Assembly: GCF_001884065.1 (NCBI RefSeq)
Contig: NZ_MACH01000092.1
Span: 310,001 to 374,000 of the forward strand
Origin: Bacillus proteolyticus
GTDB taxonomy: Bacteria > Bacillota > Bacilli > Bacillales > Bacillaceae_G
Reading direction: 5' to 3'
Length of the DNA: 64,000 nucleotides
In this document: positions 25,067 through 33,831 of the stretch, one piece after another
How the letters are laid out: the number at the start of each line of letters is the position of its first letter
Position numbering within the stretch: position 1 is the first letter of the stretch
The notes under the pieces: model-generated
Databases searched by the model: none
What the model was told of the DNA's origin: nothing
Seen by the model: only the letters and a program-made list of their open reading frames with translations
Position numbers and translations under genes: made by a program

Positions 25067-25087
25067 GTTAAACCATACACAATTATA

Positions 25088-26017
25088 TTAAGCTTGGAAT
25101 GCTTCTGTTAATATTGGTACGATTTGTTTTTTACGAGATACAACACCTTTTAATGTAGCAGTGTTGTTTTCTAGAGATACGTTGTATGCTTTCTCAACAA
25201 CGTTTGCTGCTTTACCGATCGCAAGACCGACAGAATCGTTAGTTAAGATATCAGTTACAACAAATAAGAATAAGTCTAAACCTTTTTCTTCTACTACTGT
25301 AGAGATAACTTTTTCAAGTTCAGCTTGGTGTACAAGAACATCGTTTGTATCAACAGCGTTTACTTGTGCGATTTCAACTTTCGCGTTACCCATTTGGAAT
25401 TCTTTAGCGTCAAGGGAGATTAATTGCTCCATTGTTTTTCCGCTTAAGTCAGCACCAGCTTTTAACATTTCTAAGCCGTAGTTATCTGCATCTACATCAG
25501 CGATTTCTGCTAATTCGCGAGCTGCTGCTACGTCTTGTTCTGTGCAAGTTGGAGATTTGAATAGTAAAGAATCTGAAATGATTGCAGATAACATTAAACC
25601 TGCAACTTCTTTACGAATTGCAACACCATTTTCTTTGTACATTTTGTTTAAGATTGTAGCTGTACAACCAACTGGCTCACAACGGTAGTATATAGGATCG
25701 CTTGTTTCAAAGTTAGCAATACGGTGATGGTCAATAACTTCTAACACACGAACAGATTCGATATCGTTAGCACTTTGTTGACGCTCGTTATGGTCAACTA
25801 AAATAACATTGTCCACTTCGCTTGCAACTGTCTCAACAAAACGCGGTCCTTCTACTTTAAAATAGTCTAACGCAAATTGAGTTTCACCGCTGATTTCGCC
25901 TAAACGTACAGGCTCAGCATTCATTCCTAATTCTTTTTTCAATTCTGCATAAGCAATCGCAGAACAAATTGCATCTGTATCTGGGTTTTTATGCCCGAAA
26001 ACTAGTACTTTTTCCAT
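25088..26017 (-). CDS. ppaC: manganese-dependent inorganic pyrophosphatase
   Basis: A 309-residue family II (DHH) pyrophosphatase, exactly the usual length. Metal-binding motifs are [14 protein letters not shown] near the start, VDHNE and the namesake DHH in [10 protein letters not shown] (near residue 97); the DHHA2 substrate domain ends with [11 protein letters not shown]. It hydrolyses pyrophosphate in the cytoplasm and so drives biosynthesis. ATG at 26017 has GAGG 8 bases upstream; a GTG at 26026 overlaps that site. Single-gene transcript. Confidence 0.96.
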   Translation of the reverse strand: MEKVLVFGHKNPDTDAICSAIAYAELKKELGMNAEPVRLGEISGETQFALDYFKVEGPRFVETVASEVDNVILVDHNERQQSANDIESVRVLEVIDHHRIANFETSDPIYYRCEPVGCTATILNKMYKENGVAIRKEVAGLMLSAIISDSLLFKSPTCTEQDVAAARELAEIADVDADNYGLEMLKAGADLSGKTMEQLISLDAKEFQMGNAKVEIAQVNAVDTNDVLVHQAELEKVISTVVEEKGLDLFLFVVTDILTNDSVGLAIGKAANVVEKAYNVSLENNTATLKGVVSRKKQIVPILTEAFQA

Positions 26018-26235
26018 GTTTTCCACCTCTTCATGAAAAGGATATCTTAAAGAAGCAAATATGACAATATTTTAGACACATTTTTTTATAAATAATTGCA
26101 GTTTCTTCTATATTTTTCATCGTTTTCACAAAAAAAGACCCTCTAAAATAATTTAGATGGCCAAAAGTTATCTTTTCGTTAAAATAAAGGTGGTACTTGC
26201 ACTAAGTTATTAAATGTGAAATTGGCAAAGGCAGT

Positions 26236-26751
26236 CTAATTATCGAATAGCCCTCTTCCTCTCAGATTTGCGGAAACAGGCTCCTTTCCTATTTCACGTG
26301 CCCATATAGATAACTGGCCGATATGGTGAATTTCATGGACAATGACATGACGTATTATCTCTCCGTGTGTACATTCAATGACCCGGCGCCTGATTGGGGC
26401 GTCTCTAGAGCTAATCGGTACTTCATTGAAATCAGTTTCTGAAAGTTTCCGAGAATCCATTTCATTTGTCCAAGATGTCACAAATGGCTTCACTTTCTCG
26501 TGGTATTGATCCGAAAGATTTTTCACTTTTTGCAAGCTAGTATAATCTTCAAACAATGGCTCCTCAGGCACTGGTTCACCTCGCAAACCTAAGATCCACA
26601 TATATTCCACATCTACAATGTGAAATAGGGTATGTAGGATGCTACCAAATCCACCAACCCTTTTCTTTAATAGTTCTTCAGCCGACATATCTTCGCACAA
26701 TGTAAACCAATCATCACGAACTTGCCAGTTATATTGAAACAGTTTCAACAT
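26236..26751 (-). CDS. DinB family protein
   Basis: A 171-residue four-helix DinB/YfiT-type protein. Metal-binding histidines are placed as usual: one in SILHTLFHIVDVEYMW and two in HVIVHEIHHIGQL near the C-terminus. Family members are bacillithiol-dependent or other thiol transferases, or have unknown roles. ATG at 26751 has GGAGG 8 bases upstream; the ATG at 26766 lies before that site. No obvious partner gene. Confidence 0.85.
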   Translation of the reverse strand: MLKLFQYNWQVRDDWFTLCEDMSAEELLKKRVGGFGSILHTLFHIVDVEYMWILGLRGEPVPEEPLFEDYTSLQKVKNLSDQYHEKVKPFVTSWTNEMDSRKLSETDFNEVPISSRDAPIRRRVIECTHGEIIRHVIVHEIHHIGQLSIWAREIGKEPVSANLRGRGLFDN

Positions 26752-26958
26752 CACAACAACCTCCATTTTTTAGATTAACATTTTAATATTCACCAAATGA
26801 CTTCAAAATCAAAATCTAAAAAAACTGTCAAAGCTCTCTACAGACTGGTCCTTTAAATTAAACATTCCAGATGAAGATAAAGGGTCAAAAGAAAAACACT
26901 ATTATACAGGGGTGTATCAAACATTATTTGAAATTATCCCTCTTTTCAAATAAAAAAA

Positions 26959-27462
26959 CTAAAGCATTTTATAATAAATTACCGTTGCATCCAGCTCACC
27001 ATTTGGAGAAATTGCATATTCCGGTATTTTTCCAACTTCTTGATAGTCTAATGATTTGTATAATCTATTCGATGGATCCCCTTCTCTAGTATCTAACACT
27101 AAAAGAGACCTATTTTCTTGCTTTGCTCGTTCCTCTGCTTTTTTCAATAATGAACGTCCGATGCCATTCCGTCTAAAGTTTGGGTGAGTCATTAACTTAC
27201 AAATTTCGGCCCTATGGATCCCATTAGGCTTTGTAACAAGATGTAATTGTACACTTCCTGCCACTTCATTATTTATTTTAGCAACATATAATATCACTTC
27301 TGGTGCTAATACGGTTTGCCAATAATTTATGGCTTCTTGTTGTTCCAGTGGAGGTAAAAAACCAATTGACGCCTCATCATCTACTACTGTTTTCAAAAGT
27401 TTAGAAAGCTCTTCCATATCATTTTCTAATTGCTTAATTTCTTCAATTACTAAATTTTGCAT
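26959..27462 (-). CDS. GNAT family N-acetyltransferase
   Basis: A 167-residue acetyltransferase. The acetyl-CoA loop is THPNFRRNGIGRSLLKKAEE (near residues 92-111), followed by LLVLDTREGDPSNRLYKSLDYQEVG, the C-terminal pattern of the family. Substrate unknown. Single gene, divergent from the HD hydrolase gene about 105 bases away. Confidence 0.87.
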   Translation of the reverse strand: MQNLVIEEIKQLENDMEELSKLLKTVVDDEASIGFLPPLEQQEAINYWQTVLAPEVILYVAKINNEVAGSVQLHLVTKPNGIHRAEICKLMTHPNFRRNGIGRSLLKKAEERAKQENRSLLVLDTREGDPSNRLYKSLDYQEVGKIPEYAISPNGELDATVIYYKML

Positions 27463-27567
27463 TACTAATCCCCCTTTTGTTTCATTGTAACAACTTTTAA
27501 AGAAGGAATAATGAAATTCTAAGATGAAATTATTAAATATATGATTTTTTAGAGAAAGGATACCTAT

Positions 27568-28205
27568 ATGAAATATATATTAGATAGGACATATGCAAGA
27601 GAATTACTCCAGTGGGCATATGAACAAAACCCAGGTCCGTGGTTCGAACATTCATGTAATGTTGCCCTTGCGACTGAAAAGATAGTTGTTGAACTTATTA
27701 ATAATGAGTACGACCTAGATGCTGATATAGCATACAATGCTGCCTTCCTGCATGATATAGGAAGATATAAAGGTTTTACTAAATCATTCATTCCTATGAT
27801 GGTTACATGTATATGAATGATTTAGGGTATACAGGAAACGCCGTTATATGTGTGACGCATTCATTTCCTTGCAAAAATGAGCAGTTAGATATCGCGGCAG
27901 AGTGGAGCCTTGTTCCCGATTATATTGAAAGCCGGTTGGTTGACATACTTAATGAACATAGTGACTACGACTTATACAATAAAGTAATTACCCTTTGCGA
28001 CGCTCTCGCTGATGCGGAAGGCTTTACTACTCTTGAAAAAAGATTGATTTCAGTTGGTTTGCGACACGGAACAACCTCTCATACCTCCTTTCATTGGAAA
28101 GGATTCTACACAATTAAGAATGAATTAGAATCTTTAATCGGTAAGAGTATATACACACTTCTCCCTGATGTAGAGAAATCGATTTACGGAAATATAGAAT
28201 ATTAA
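27568..28205 (+). pseudogene. HD-domain hydrolase split by loss of a 4-bp repeat unit
   Basis: The frame from ATG 27568 (MKYILDRTYARELLQWAYEQ, with the HD-domain first motif FEHSCNVA and HDIGRYKGF) ends early after SFIPMM. A second frame (YMYMNDLGYTGNAVICVTHSFPCKNEQ...) runs to 28205. The break lies in TCATTCATTCC (27784-27794). One more ATTC unit would give SFIHSYDGYMYMND and restore the frame, and would supply the missing His of the HD domain; 638 plus 4 bases is exactly 214 codons. It would have been a metal-dependent phosphohydrolase of 213 residues with unknown substrate. The first part has an AGAAAGGA site upstream. Confidence 0.85.
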
Positions 28206-28250
28206 AAACAAAATAATTTGACTGTATGATTCTACAAAACTTTTTCAAAA

Positions 28251-28547
28251 GTGGAGGGATTTATTATTAGTAAAATAGGATTTGACTTAATAAATCATGA
28301 AGGTAACTTCGATTTTGGATATGAAGATATAACGAATATATCCAAGAAATGCAAATTCTCTAACTGTTCGCATACTAATGAACCACACTGTGCAGTTCAA
28401 GATGCTGTATCTAACGGTATTCTTTCTGAAGAAATATTTAATAATTATTATAGAGATATAAACGAGGCACAATATGTTTCTGCACAAAGAAATAAAACGA
28501 AAGCTATTGATTATATGAAACAATTGAAACTCTTTCAAAAAAATTAG
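28251..28547 (+). pseudogene. C-terminal stub of an RsgA-type GTPase
   Basis: About 90 residues matching the zinc-finger tail of ribosome small-subunit-dependent GTPase A: FGYEDITNISKKCKFSNCSHTNEPHCAVQDAVSNG, with the C-x4-C-x-H-x5-C zinc ligands and the following helix LSEEIFNNYYRDINE. The OB-fold and the whole GTPase domain are missing; homology begins just after the position of the DxPG switch. GGAGGG (28253-28258) stands 7 bases before an ATT codon, while the only standard start, GTG at 28251, has no ribosome site of its own. It is 45 bases after the broken HD gene. Most likely a remnant. Confidence 0.75.
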
Positions 28548-28555
28548 GCTAAAAT

Positions 28556-28597
28556 AAAAAGCTCTCCTTACAAGCATAATTTAAGGAGAGCTTTTTC
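28556..28597 (+). terminator. rho-independent terminator
   Basis: A 15-bp stem AAAAAGCTCTCCTTA with TAAGGAGAGCTTTTT ends in five T, directly after the RsgA stub. Confidence 0.85.
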
Positions 28598-28819
28598 ACT
28601 TTTAATAACTTTGATTTTTCAATTCCACCATACACTCGGCATTAAAATCAGCGCTCAACACATTTTAGTTCACCAGTAATTACAACTGAGACACATTAAA
28701 CTTCTAATACCCCTTTACTAAGATCGATACATTCTTTTATTTAAGGTTAAAAAAAGACCATATATAACCTAGATAAAAAGATTGAATTTTCAGTTTTTTA
28801 ATATTGGAAGTTTACATAT

Positions 28820-30310
28820 TTAAAATTTAACACTATCATCCGCCGATACTTTTTCTTTAGAACTTTTTCTTTCAATCTCTTTACCCCGCTCTTCCCAAAT
28901 CGTTAAACCTTCAATCCCTACTTTTTTAGGATCAAATACTGGATCTTTCCCTTCTTTTTTCTGCGTTTCATAATCTTTTAACACTTTTAATGCCGTTTTA
29001 CTTAATAATAGGATTGCTATAAGGTTTAACCATGCCATACTACCAATTCCTAAATCTCCGAGATTCCATAAAAACGAAGCTGATTCTACACTACCGATGT
29101 ATACCATAATTAAAAATCCAATTTTTAATACTGGTTTTAACCAGCTATATTTGAGGTCACGATCTAAATAAGTAAGCGTCGTTTCAGCGATATAGTAGTA
29201 CGCGAGTAAAGTTGTAAATGCGAAGAAGAATATTGCGATTGAAATAAATATTGGACCAAATCCTGTCATAACAGTTTCAACTGCTTGTTGTGTATAAATT
29301 GGACCTGCTTCCACATTTCCTATATTCTGTACAATAGCGCTTTTCCCTTCAGGTATAACATTGTACATACCTGTTATTAAAATCATAAGCGCTGTCGCAG
29401 TACATACTACAATTGTATCGATATATACAGAAAACGCTTGAACTAACCCTTGTTTTGCAGGGTGCGATACTTCAGCAGCAGCTGAGCTATACGTCGCTTC
29501 CCCAACACCAGCAACGTTTGAAAATACAGCACGCTTTACTCCCCATGCAATAGCTGCGCCGACGATGCCGCCAAACATTTCATTTACACCAAAAGCACTT
29601 GAGAAAATTAAAGCAAACATACTTGGAATTTCCGTTATATTCGCAATTAAAATGATACATGTAACAATTACATAACCAATTGCCATAAAAGGAACAAGCA
29701 TTTGTGAAACGCCCGCAATTCTCTTTACGCCACCAAAAATGATAGCTGCTAATAATACGACTAATAATATACCAGTTATATATTTGCTAATACCATTAGA
29801 ATTTTCAAACCCAACTGCGATACTACTAGATTGAATACCTGGTAATAAAACGCCATATGAAAGTGTTACAACGACCGCTACAATAACTGCAAACCATTTC
29901 ATTTTTAAACCTTTTTCAATAAAATATGGTGTACCGCCGCGATATTCATTCCCTACTTTACTCTTATACACTTGAGATAATGTTGATTCAACGAACGCAC
30001 TAGCTGCCCCTAACAAAGCCATTACCCACATCCAAAATACAGCTCCAGGCCCGCCAAAAGCGATAGCTGTCGCTACCCCTGCGATATTACCTATTCCAAC
30101 CCTACCTGATAAGGCTAAACAAAACGCTTGGAAGGATGATATTCCCGTCTCCGAGCTCTTCCCTTCAAATAATAGTTTAATCATCTCTTTAAAATAACGA
30201 ATTTGTAAAAAACGAGTGGCAATTGTAAAATACACTCCTGCTCCTAATGCGAAAACAACTAAACCAATACTCCATACTTGCCCTACTAACCATTCTACTA
30301 ACTGCTCCAT
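28820..30310 (-). CDS. alanine/glycine:cation symporter family protein (AGCS)
   Basis: A 496-residue sodium- or proton-coupled amino acid importer with about eleven membrane helices. Family marks are the N-terminal FQAFCLALSGRVGIGNIAGVATAIAFGGPGAVFWMW (about residues 60-95) and GVKRAVFSNVAGVGEATYSSAAAE (about 262-285). In this place the probable cargo is hydroxyproline or a related amino acid, an inference from its position downstream of the hydroxyproline operon on the same strand. A terminator and a short repeat separate it from that operon, so it may be expressed separately. ATG start with a G-rich site upstream. Confidence 0.9.
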   Translation of the reverse strand: MEQLVEWLVGQVWSIGLVVFALGAGVYFTIATRFLQIRYFKEMIKLLFEGKSSETGISSFQAFCLALSGRVGIGNIAGVATAIAFGGPGAVFWMWVMALLGAASAFVESTLSQVYKSKVGNEYRGGTPYFIEKGLKMKWFAVIVAVVVTLSYGVLLPGIQSSSIAVGFENSNGISKYITGILLVVLLAAIIFGGVKRIAGVSQMLVPFMAIGYVIVTCIILIANITEIPSMFALIFSSAFGVNEMFGGIVGAAIAWGVKRAVFSNVAGVGEATYSSAAAEVSHPAKQGLVQAFSVYIDTIVVCTATALMILITGMYNVIPEGKSAIVQNIGNVEAGPIYTQQAVETVMTGFGPIFISIAIFFFAFTTLLAYYYIAETTLTYLDRDLKYSWLKPVLKIGFLIMVYIGSVESASFLWNLGDLGIGSMAWLNLIAILLLSKTALKVLKDYETQKKEGKDPVFDPKKVGIEGLTIWEERGKEIERKSSKEKVSADDSVKF

Positions 30311-30361
30311 CCAAATCCCCCTTATAATTCTTTTGAAAAAGCAATTTTATATATAAGAAAA

Positions 30362-30394
30362 CGGACAACCTTTTTCATGCCTTCCAGTTGTCCG
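30362..30394 (-). terminator. terminator between the hydroxyproline operon and the symporter gene
   Basis: CGGACAAC (from 30394 on the plus strand read as GTTGTCCG, 30387-30394) pairs with 30362-30369; on the minus strand GTTGTCCG is followed by TTTTCTT. Confidence 0.75.
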
Positions 30395-30421
30395 CATCTC
30401 TTACTATATTTCATCATTTTA

Positions 30422-30475
30422 TTATCCCGCTATTTGCGAGCAGTAAAGCTACTCACTGAATAGAGTTTCACTTTA
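30422..30475 (-). repeat. short (about 54 bp) deletion derivative of the bcr1-like repeat
   Basis: Read on the minus strand it starts ATAAAGTGAAACTCTATT and ends CTCGCAAATAGCGGGATA, matching both ends of the full element at 37878-38030 (ATAAAGTGAAACTTTAAT ... GGCAAATAGCGAGATA). The middle of about 100 bases, with both internal hairpins, is missing. The TGA stop of the aldehyde dehydrogenase gene lies inside its first bases. Confidence 0.7.
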
Positions 30476-31952
30476 TATTTACCCAAACACTTTTCACTTC
30501 TGTATAATTATCAAGTGCATATGAACCTAACTCACGTCCAATACCTGATTGTTTATATCCACCAAATGGTGCAGCTGCATTTTCTAAGTTATAATCATTA
30601 ATCCACACTGTTCCTGCCTTTAATCTATTAGCAACTTGATGTCCAGTTTTAATATTTTGTGTCCATACCCCAGCAGCAAGCCCATATGAAGAGCGATTTG
30701 CTCTTTCAATTACTTCTTCTGTCGAATCAAATGGAAGTACAACGACAACTGGTCCAAAGATTTCTTCCTTAACAATTGTCATATCATCAGTAACATTTGT
30801 GAATACTGTCGGCTGAACAAAATAACCTTTTTCAAATGCACGTTCACCACCAGCTGCAACAGTAGCACCTTCAGCTCTTCCTTGTGCAATGTAATTTAGC
30901 ACACGCTCTTGTTGTTTTTTAGATACGAGTGGACCCATTTCTGTATCTGTTTCCATCCCGCCTCCAAGTTTAATATTATTTGCCCTTTTTACAAGCTCTT
31001 CTACTACAGTTTCATAATGCTTCCGATGAACAAATACACGGGATCCTGCACTACAATTTTGACCATGATTATACATAATGCCCTGGAATGCACCGTTAAT
31101 CGCTTCTTCTAAATCAGCATCTTCTAAAATGATATTTGGTGACTTACCACCAAGTTCTAAAGTTACATGTTTAATTGTTTCTGCAGATTGACGCATAATA
31201 TATTTCCCTGTAACTGTGGAACCTGTGAAAGCTACTTTATCAATATCATGATGGTTTACAATTGCAGCTCCTGCTCCTTGGCCAAAACCTGGTACAAAGT
31301 TTACGACACCACTTGGAAAACCAGCTTCTTTAAATAGCTTCGCTGTATATAATAAAGATAAAGGCGTTTGCTCTGCAGGTTTTAGTACAATGGTACAACC
31401 TGTCGCAAGAGCGGCACCCATTTTCCAAGAAGACATAACGAGCGGAAAATTCCACGGAATAATTTGACCAACAACACCAACTGGTTCATGGCGTGTGTAA
31501 TTTAAATAATCTTTTGAAATTGGAATGGTTTGCCCGATAATTTTTGTAGCCCATCCCGCGTAATAACGATAATTTTCTACAGTCGCTGAAATATCATCAT
31601 CAAGTGCTACTTGATATGGCTTCCCATTATCTAAAGCCTCAAGCTGTGCTAATTCTTCTCTATGTTCTTCAATTAAGTCTGCTAATTTATAAATAAGATG
31701 CGCTCTTTCAGCAGTAGTCATTTCCGCCCAAGGGCCTGATTCAAAAGCAAATCTTGCCGCTTTTACTGCAATATCAACATCTTCTTCTTGTGCTTCACAT
31801 ACGACCGCTAGAACGTCTTCTGTCGCTGGATTGTATGTTTCAAATGTCTTCCCACTAATAGAAGGAACAAATTCGCCATTAATAAACATTTTAATTTCTT
31901 CATTTAAAAACACTTTCACTTTTGGTTTCAGCTCAATGTTTGTCGTTAACAT
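30468..31952 (-). CDS. aldehyde dehydrogenase, probable 2,5-dioxovalerate (alpha-ketoglutarate semialdehyde) dehydrogenase
   Basis: A 494-residue NAD(P)-dependent aldehyde dehydrogenase. Catalytic C300 in GQNCSAGSRV, general base E266 in LELGGKSP, N168 in IIPWNFP and the cofactor turn FTGSTVTGK are all present. By position it should oxidise 2-oxoglutarate semialdehyde to 2-oxoglutarate, the last step of 4-hydroxyproline breakdown; sequence alone would also allow betaine- or other aldehydes. ATG at 31952 with GGGAGG about 9 bases upstream. It is the last gene of the operon, 18 bases after the deaminase gene. Its stop codon lies within a short repeat. Confidence 0.9.
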   Translation of the reverse strand: MLTTNIELKPKVKVFLNEEIKMFINGEFVPSISGKTFETYNPATEDVLAVVCEAQEEDVDIAVKAARFAFESGPWAEMTTAERAHLIYKLADLIEEHREELAQLEALDNGKPYQVALDDDISATVENYRYYAGWATKIIGQTIPISKDYLNYTRHEPVGVVGQIIPWNFPLVMSSWKMGAALATGCTIVLKPAEQTPLSLLYTAKLFKEAGFPSGVVNFVPGFGQGAGAAIVNHHDIDKVAFTGSTVTGKYIMRQSAETIKHVTLELGGKSPNIILEDADLEEAINGAFQGIMYNHGQNCSAGSRVFVHRKHYETVVEELVKRANNIKLGGGMETDTEMGPLVSKKQQERVLNYIAQGRAEGATVAAGGERAFEKGYFVQPTVFTNVTDDMTIVKEEIFGPVVVVLPFDSTEEVIERANRSSYGLAAGVWTQNIKTGHQVANRLKAGTVWINDYNLENAAAPFGGYKQSGIGRELGSYALDNYTEVKSVWVNIK

Positions 31953-31970
31953 ATATACACGCCTCCCTAT

Positions 31971-32867
31971 TTAAACAGCTGCATGAGCTGCGATTTCGGA
32001 TAATATCGTTTGAAGCTTTTGATCTTCTTCTTCAGTTAATCTTAATCTCGGATAACGAGAAGGTCCTCCGACTTGCCCGTGTAATTCCATTGATCGTTTA
32101 ACGATTTGTACATATTTCCCAGACCCTTCAAGAAACTCACAAAGAGGTAAAATAGCATCGTTTATTTCCCATGCTTTTTCTAGTTCACCATTTTGAAAAT
32201 GCTCATACATTTTCGTAACGAGACCTGGAACGATATTTCCAGCCACTGAAACCCATCCCGTTGCACCAACTAAATAAGATTCCATAACTAAATCTTCAGA
32301 CCCACAGAAAACTTGAAAAGCACCTTCGCCTTGTCTTACTAAATCTCTCGCTTTTCGAATATCTCCGCTAGATTCTTTAATATGTGTAACATTTTCACAC
32401 TCTTTTCCAATACGGAGCATTAGCTCTGTACTCATATCAACACCAGAAGTAAATGGGTTATTGTATAACATTATTGGTATATTTACAGCGTTTGAGATTT
32501 CTTTAAAATGAAAATAGATTTCCTCTTCCTTCGGTTTACAATAGTAAGAGTTTATAATTAATGCACAATCCGCTCCGTGCGCTTCTGCATGTTTCGTATA
32601 TTCAATCGTTTCTTTCGTCGTCTCCGCAGCAGTTCCAACAATGACTGGAATACGGCCATCAACTTCTTTTAATACTGTTTCTACCATGTTAAATCGTTCT
32701 TCTTTTGATAAACTAACAAATTCTCCCGTACTTCCATTAATAATAATTCCAGCTACTTTTTTCTCAATAAAGTAGTTTACGTTTTGCTTTACACCTTTCC
32801 AATCAATCTCTTGAAACTCATCCATTGGTGTTATTAATACTGGAAATGCCCCTTTAATATTTTGCAT
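31971..32867 (-). CDS. dihydrodipicolinate-synthase-family enzyme, probable 1-pyrroline-4-hydroxy-2-carboxylate deaminase
   Basis: A 298-residue class I aldolase-type enzyme. The Schiff-base lysine is K164 in THIKESSGD and the catalytic tyrosine Y135 in MLYNNPF; GSTGEF (45-50) is the carboxylate-binding loop. In the hydroxyproline pathway this family removes ammonia and water from 1-pyrroline-4-hydroxy-2-carboxylate to give 2-oxoglutarate semialdehyde. True DapA function is less likely because of the neighbours. The ATG at 32867 has GGGAGAG upstream; the ATG at 32888 would have that site inside its coding sequence. Confidence 0.88.
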   Translation of the reverse strand: MQNIKGAFPVLITPMDEFQEIDWKGVKQNVNYFIEKKVAGIIINGSTGEFVSLSKEERFNMVETVLKEVDGRIPVIVGTAAETTKETIEYTKHAEAHGADCALIINSYYCKPKEEEIYFHFKEISNAVNIPIMLYNNPFTSGVDMSTELMLRIGKECENVTHIKESSGDIRKARDLVRQGEGAFQVFCGSEDLVMESYLVGATGWVSVAGNIVPGLVTKMYEHFQNGELEKAWEINDAILPLCEFLEGSGKYVQIVKRSMELHGQVGGPSRYPRLRLTEEEDQKLQTILSEIAAHAAV

Positions 32868-32889
32868 CTTTATCTCTCCCTTTAACATT

Positions 32890-33831
32890 TTATTTTAATA
32901 GAAATCCTGTTGGAAACGGATCTGTAGGATCTAATAGAAACGTCTGCATGCCTGTAATAAACCCTCTACTTTCAAAACGGAAAATGTATCCTAGCTCTTC
33001 TTTCTTCACTTGTTCCACTGTTATAAAGCTATTAAAAATACTTTCATTTTTAAAAGCTTTATCCGCTATATATTCATTTTTAAATAAAGCATGAACATAA
33101 GACACAATAGTAGAAACAAAACCTGGTGAACGCACTATAAAGTTATCTTCATGAAATGTAATCGACTTTATATGGTTCTTTTCTTTTTGCATAGAATCTA
33201 CTAAAATAAGTCTTTTTATTAATGACTGTTTTTGTATAGCTTGAAGTGTAGCTTCACCCCATTTTTTTAATTTAGAGATGTTTTCAATACTGATTTTTGG
33301 CGAATACGTATCCTTTTCTACAACTGCATATACTTTATCTGCCTGTACGAGAGAGTAACTTATATTACCAACCTTTAAATTTTTCTCAATCATATAACAT
33401 AGTTTACTTTCAAACGACACCGAAATAACTTCATCATTCTCTACATAGGCATGGACTGAAAATATTCCAGATAGTGTTTCAATTTTGTATTGATTAGACT
33501 CTCTCTTTTTTAAATATCCACTTTCTAGTAACATCGTTATTACCGCAACAATACCTCCATAATGAAGAGGAATAGATCCTTCATGATTAAAAAATAATAC
33601 AGCTGCATCAACTTCCTTATGAATAGAAGGAACGACAATACATCCATTTAACCCAATAAAACCACGTGGTTCATTTAATAAAAGCTGCATTTCTTCTGCT
33701 AATTCGCCTGAAAATTGTTCATTTAAATGTTCTAAACTGTAGTAGTATTTGCATGGTACGTCCTTTATTACACGAAATGCTTCGCCAGCTACGTGCACAT
33801 CTACTGCTGTATACATTTTTTGAATGTTCAT
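32890..33831 (-). CDS. proline-racemase-fold protein lacking both catalytic cysteines
   Basis: A 313-residue relative of the neighbouring hydroxyproline epimerase: shared pieces are VDVHVAGEAFRV, LLNEPRGFIGLNGCIVVPSIHKEVDAAV and the C-terminal GFITGMQTFLLDPTDPFPTGFLL. The first catalytic Cys (PMCGH in the partner) is His90 (PLHYGG) and the second (DRSPCGTGTS) is Gly237 (VRSPGFVST). Two-base epimerisation by thiols is therefore impossible. It may be a regulatory or heterodimer partner, a binding protein, or a dehydratase/isomerase with new chemistry. Its ATG overlaps the stop of the epimerase gene (ATGA), so it is coupled to it. Confidence 0.85.
   Translation of the reverse strand: MNIQKMYTAVDVHVAGEAFRVIKDVPCKYYYSLEHLNEQFSGELAEEMQLLLNEPRGFIGLNGCIVVPSIHKEVDAAVLFFNHEGSIPLHYGGIVAVITMLLESGYLKKRESNQYKIETLSGIFSVHAYVENDEVISVSFESKLCYMIEKNLKVGNISYSLVQADKVYAVVEKDTYSPKISIENISKLKKWGEATLQAIQKQSLIKRLILVDSMQKEKNHIKSITFHEDNFIVRSPGFVSTIVSYVHALFKNEYIADKAFKNESIFNSFITVEQVKKEELGYIFRFESRGFITGMQTFLLDPTDPFPTGFLLK

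Noticed and set aside
31971-32867. dapA (lysine pathway) assignment
   Set aside because: The residues fit the wider family, but the position between hydroxyproline epimerase and aldehyde dehydrogenase genes favours the deaminase of hydroxyproline breakdown.
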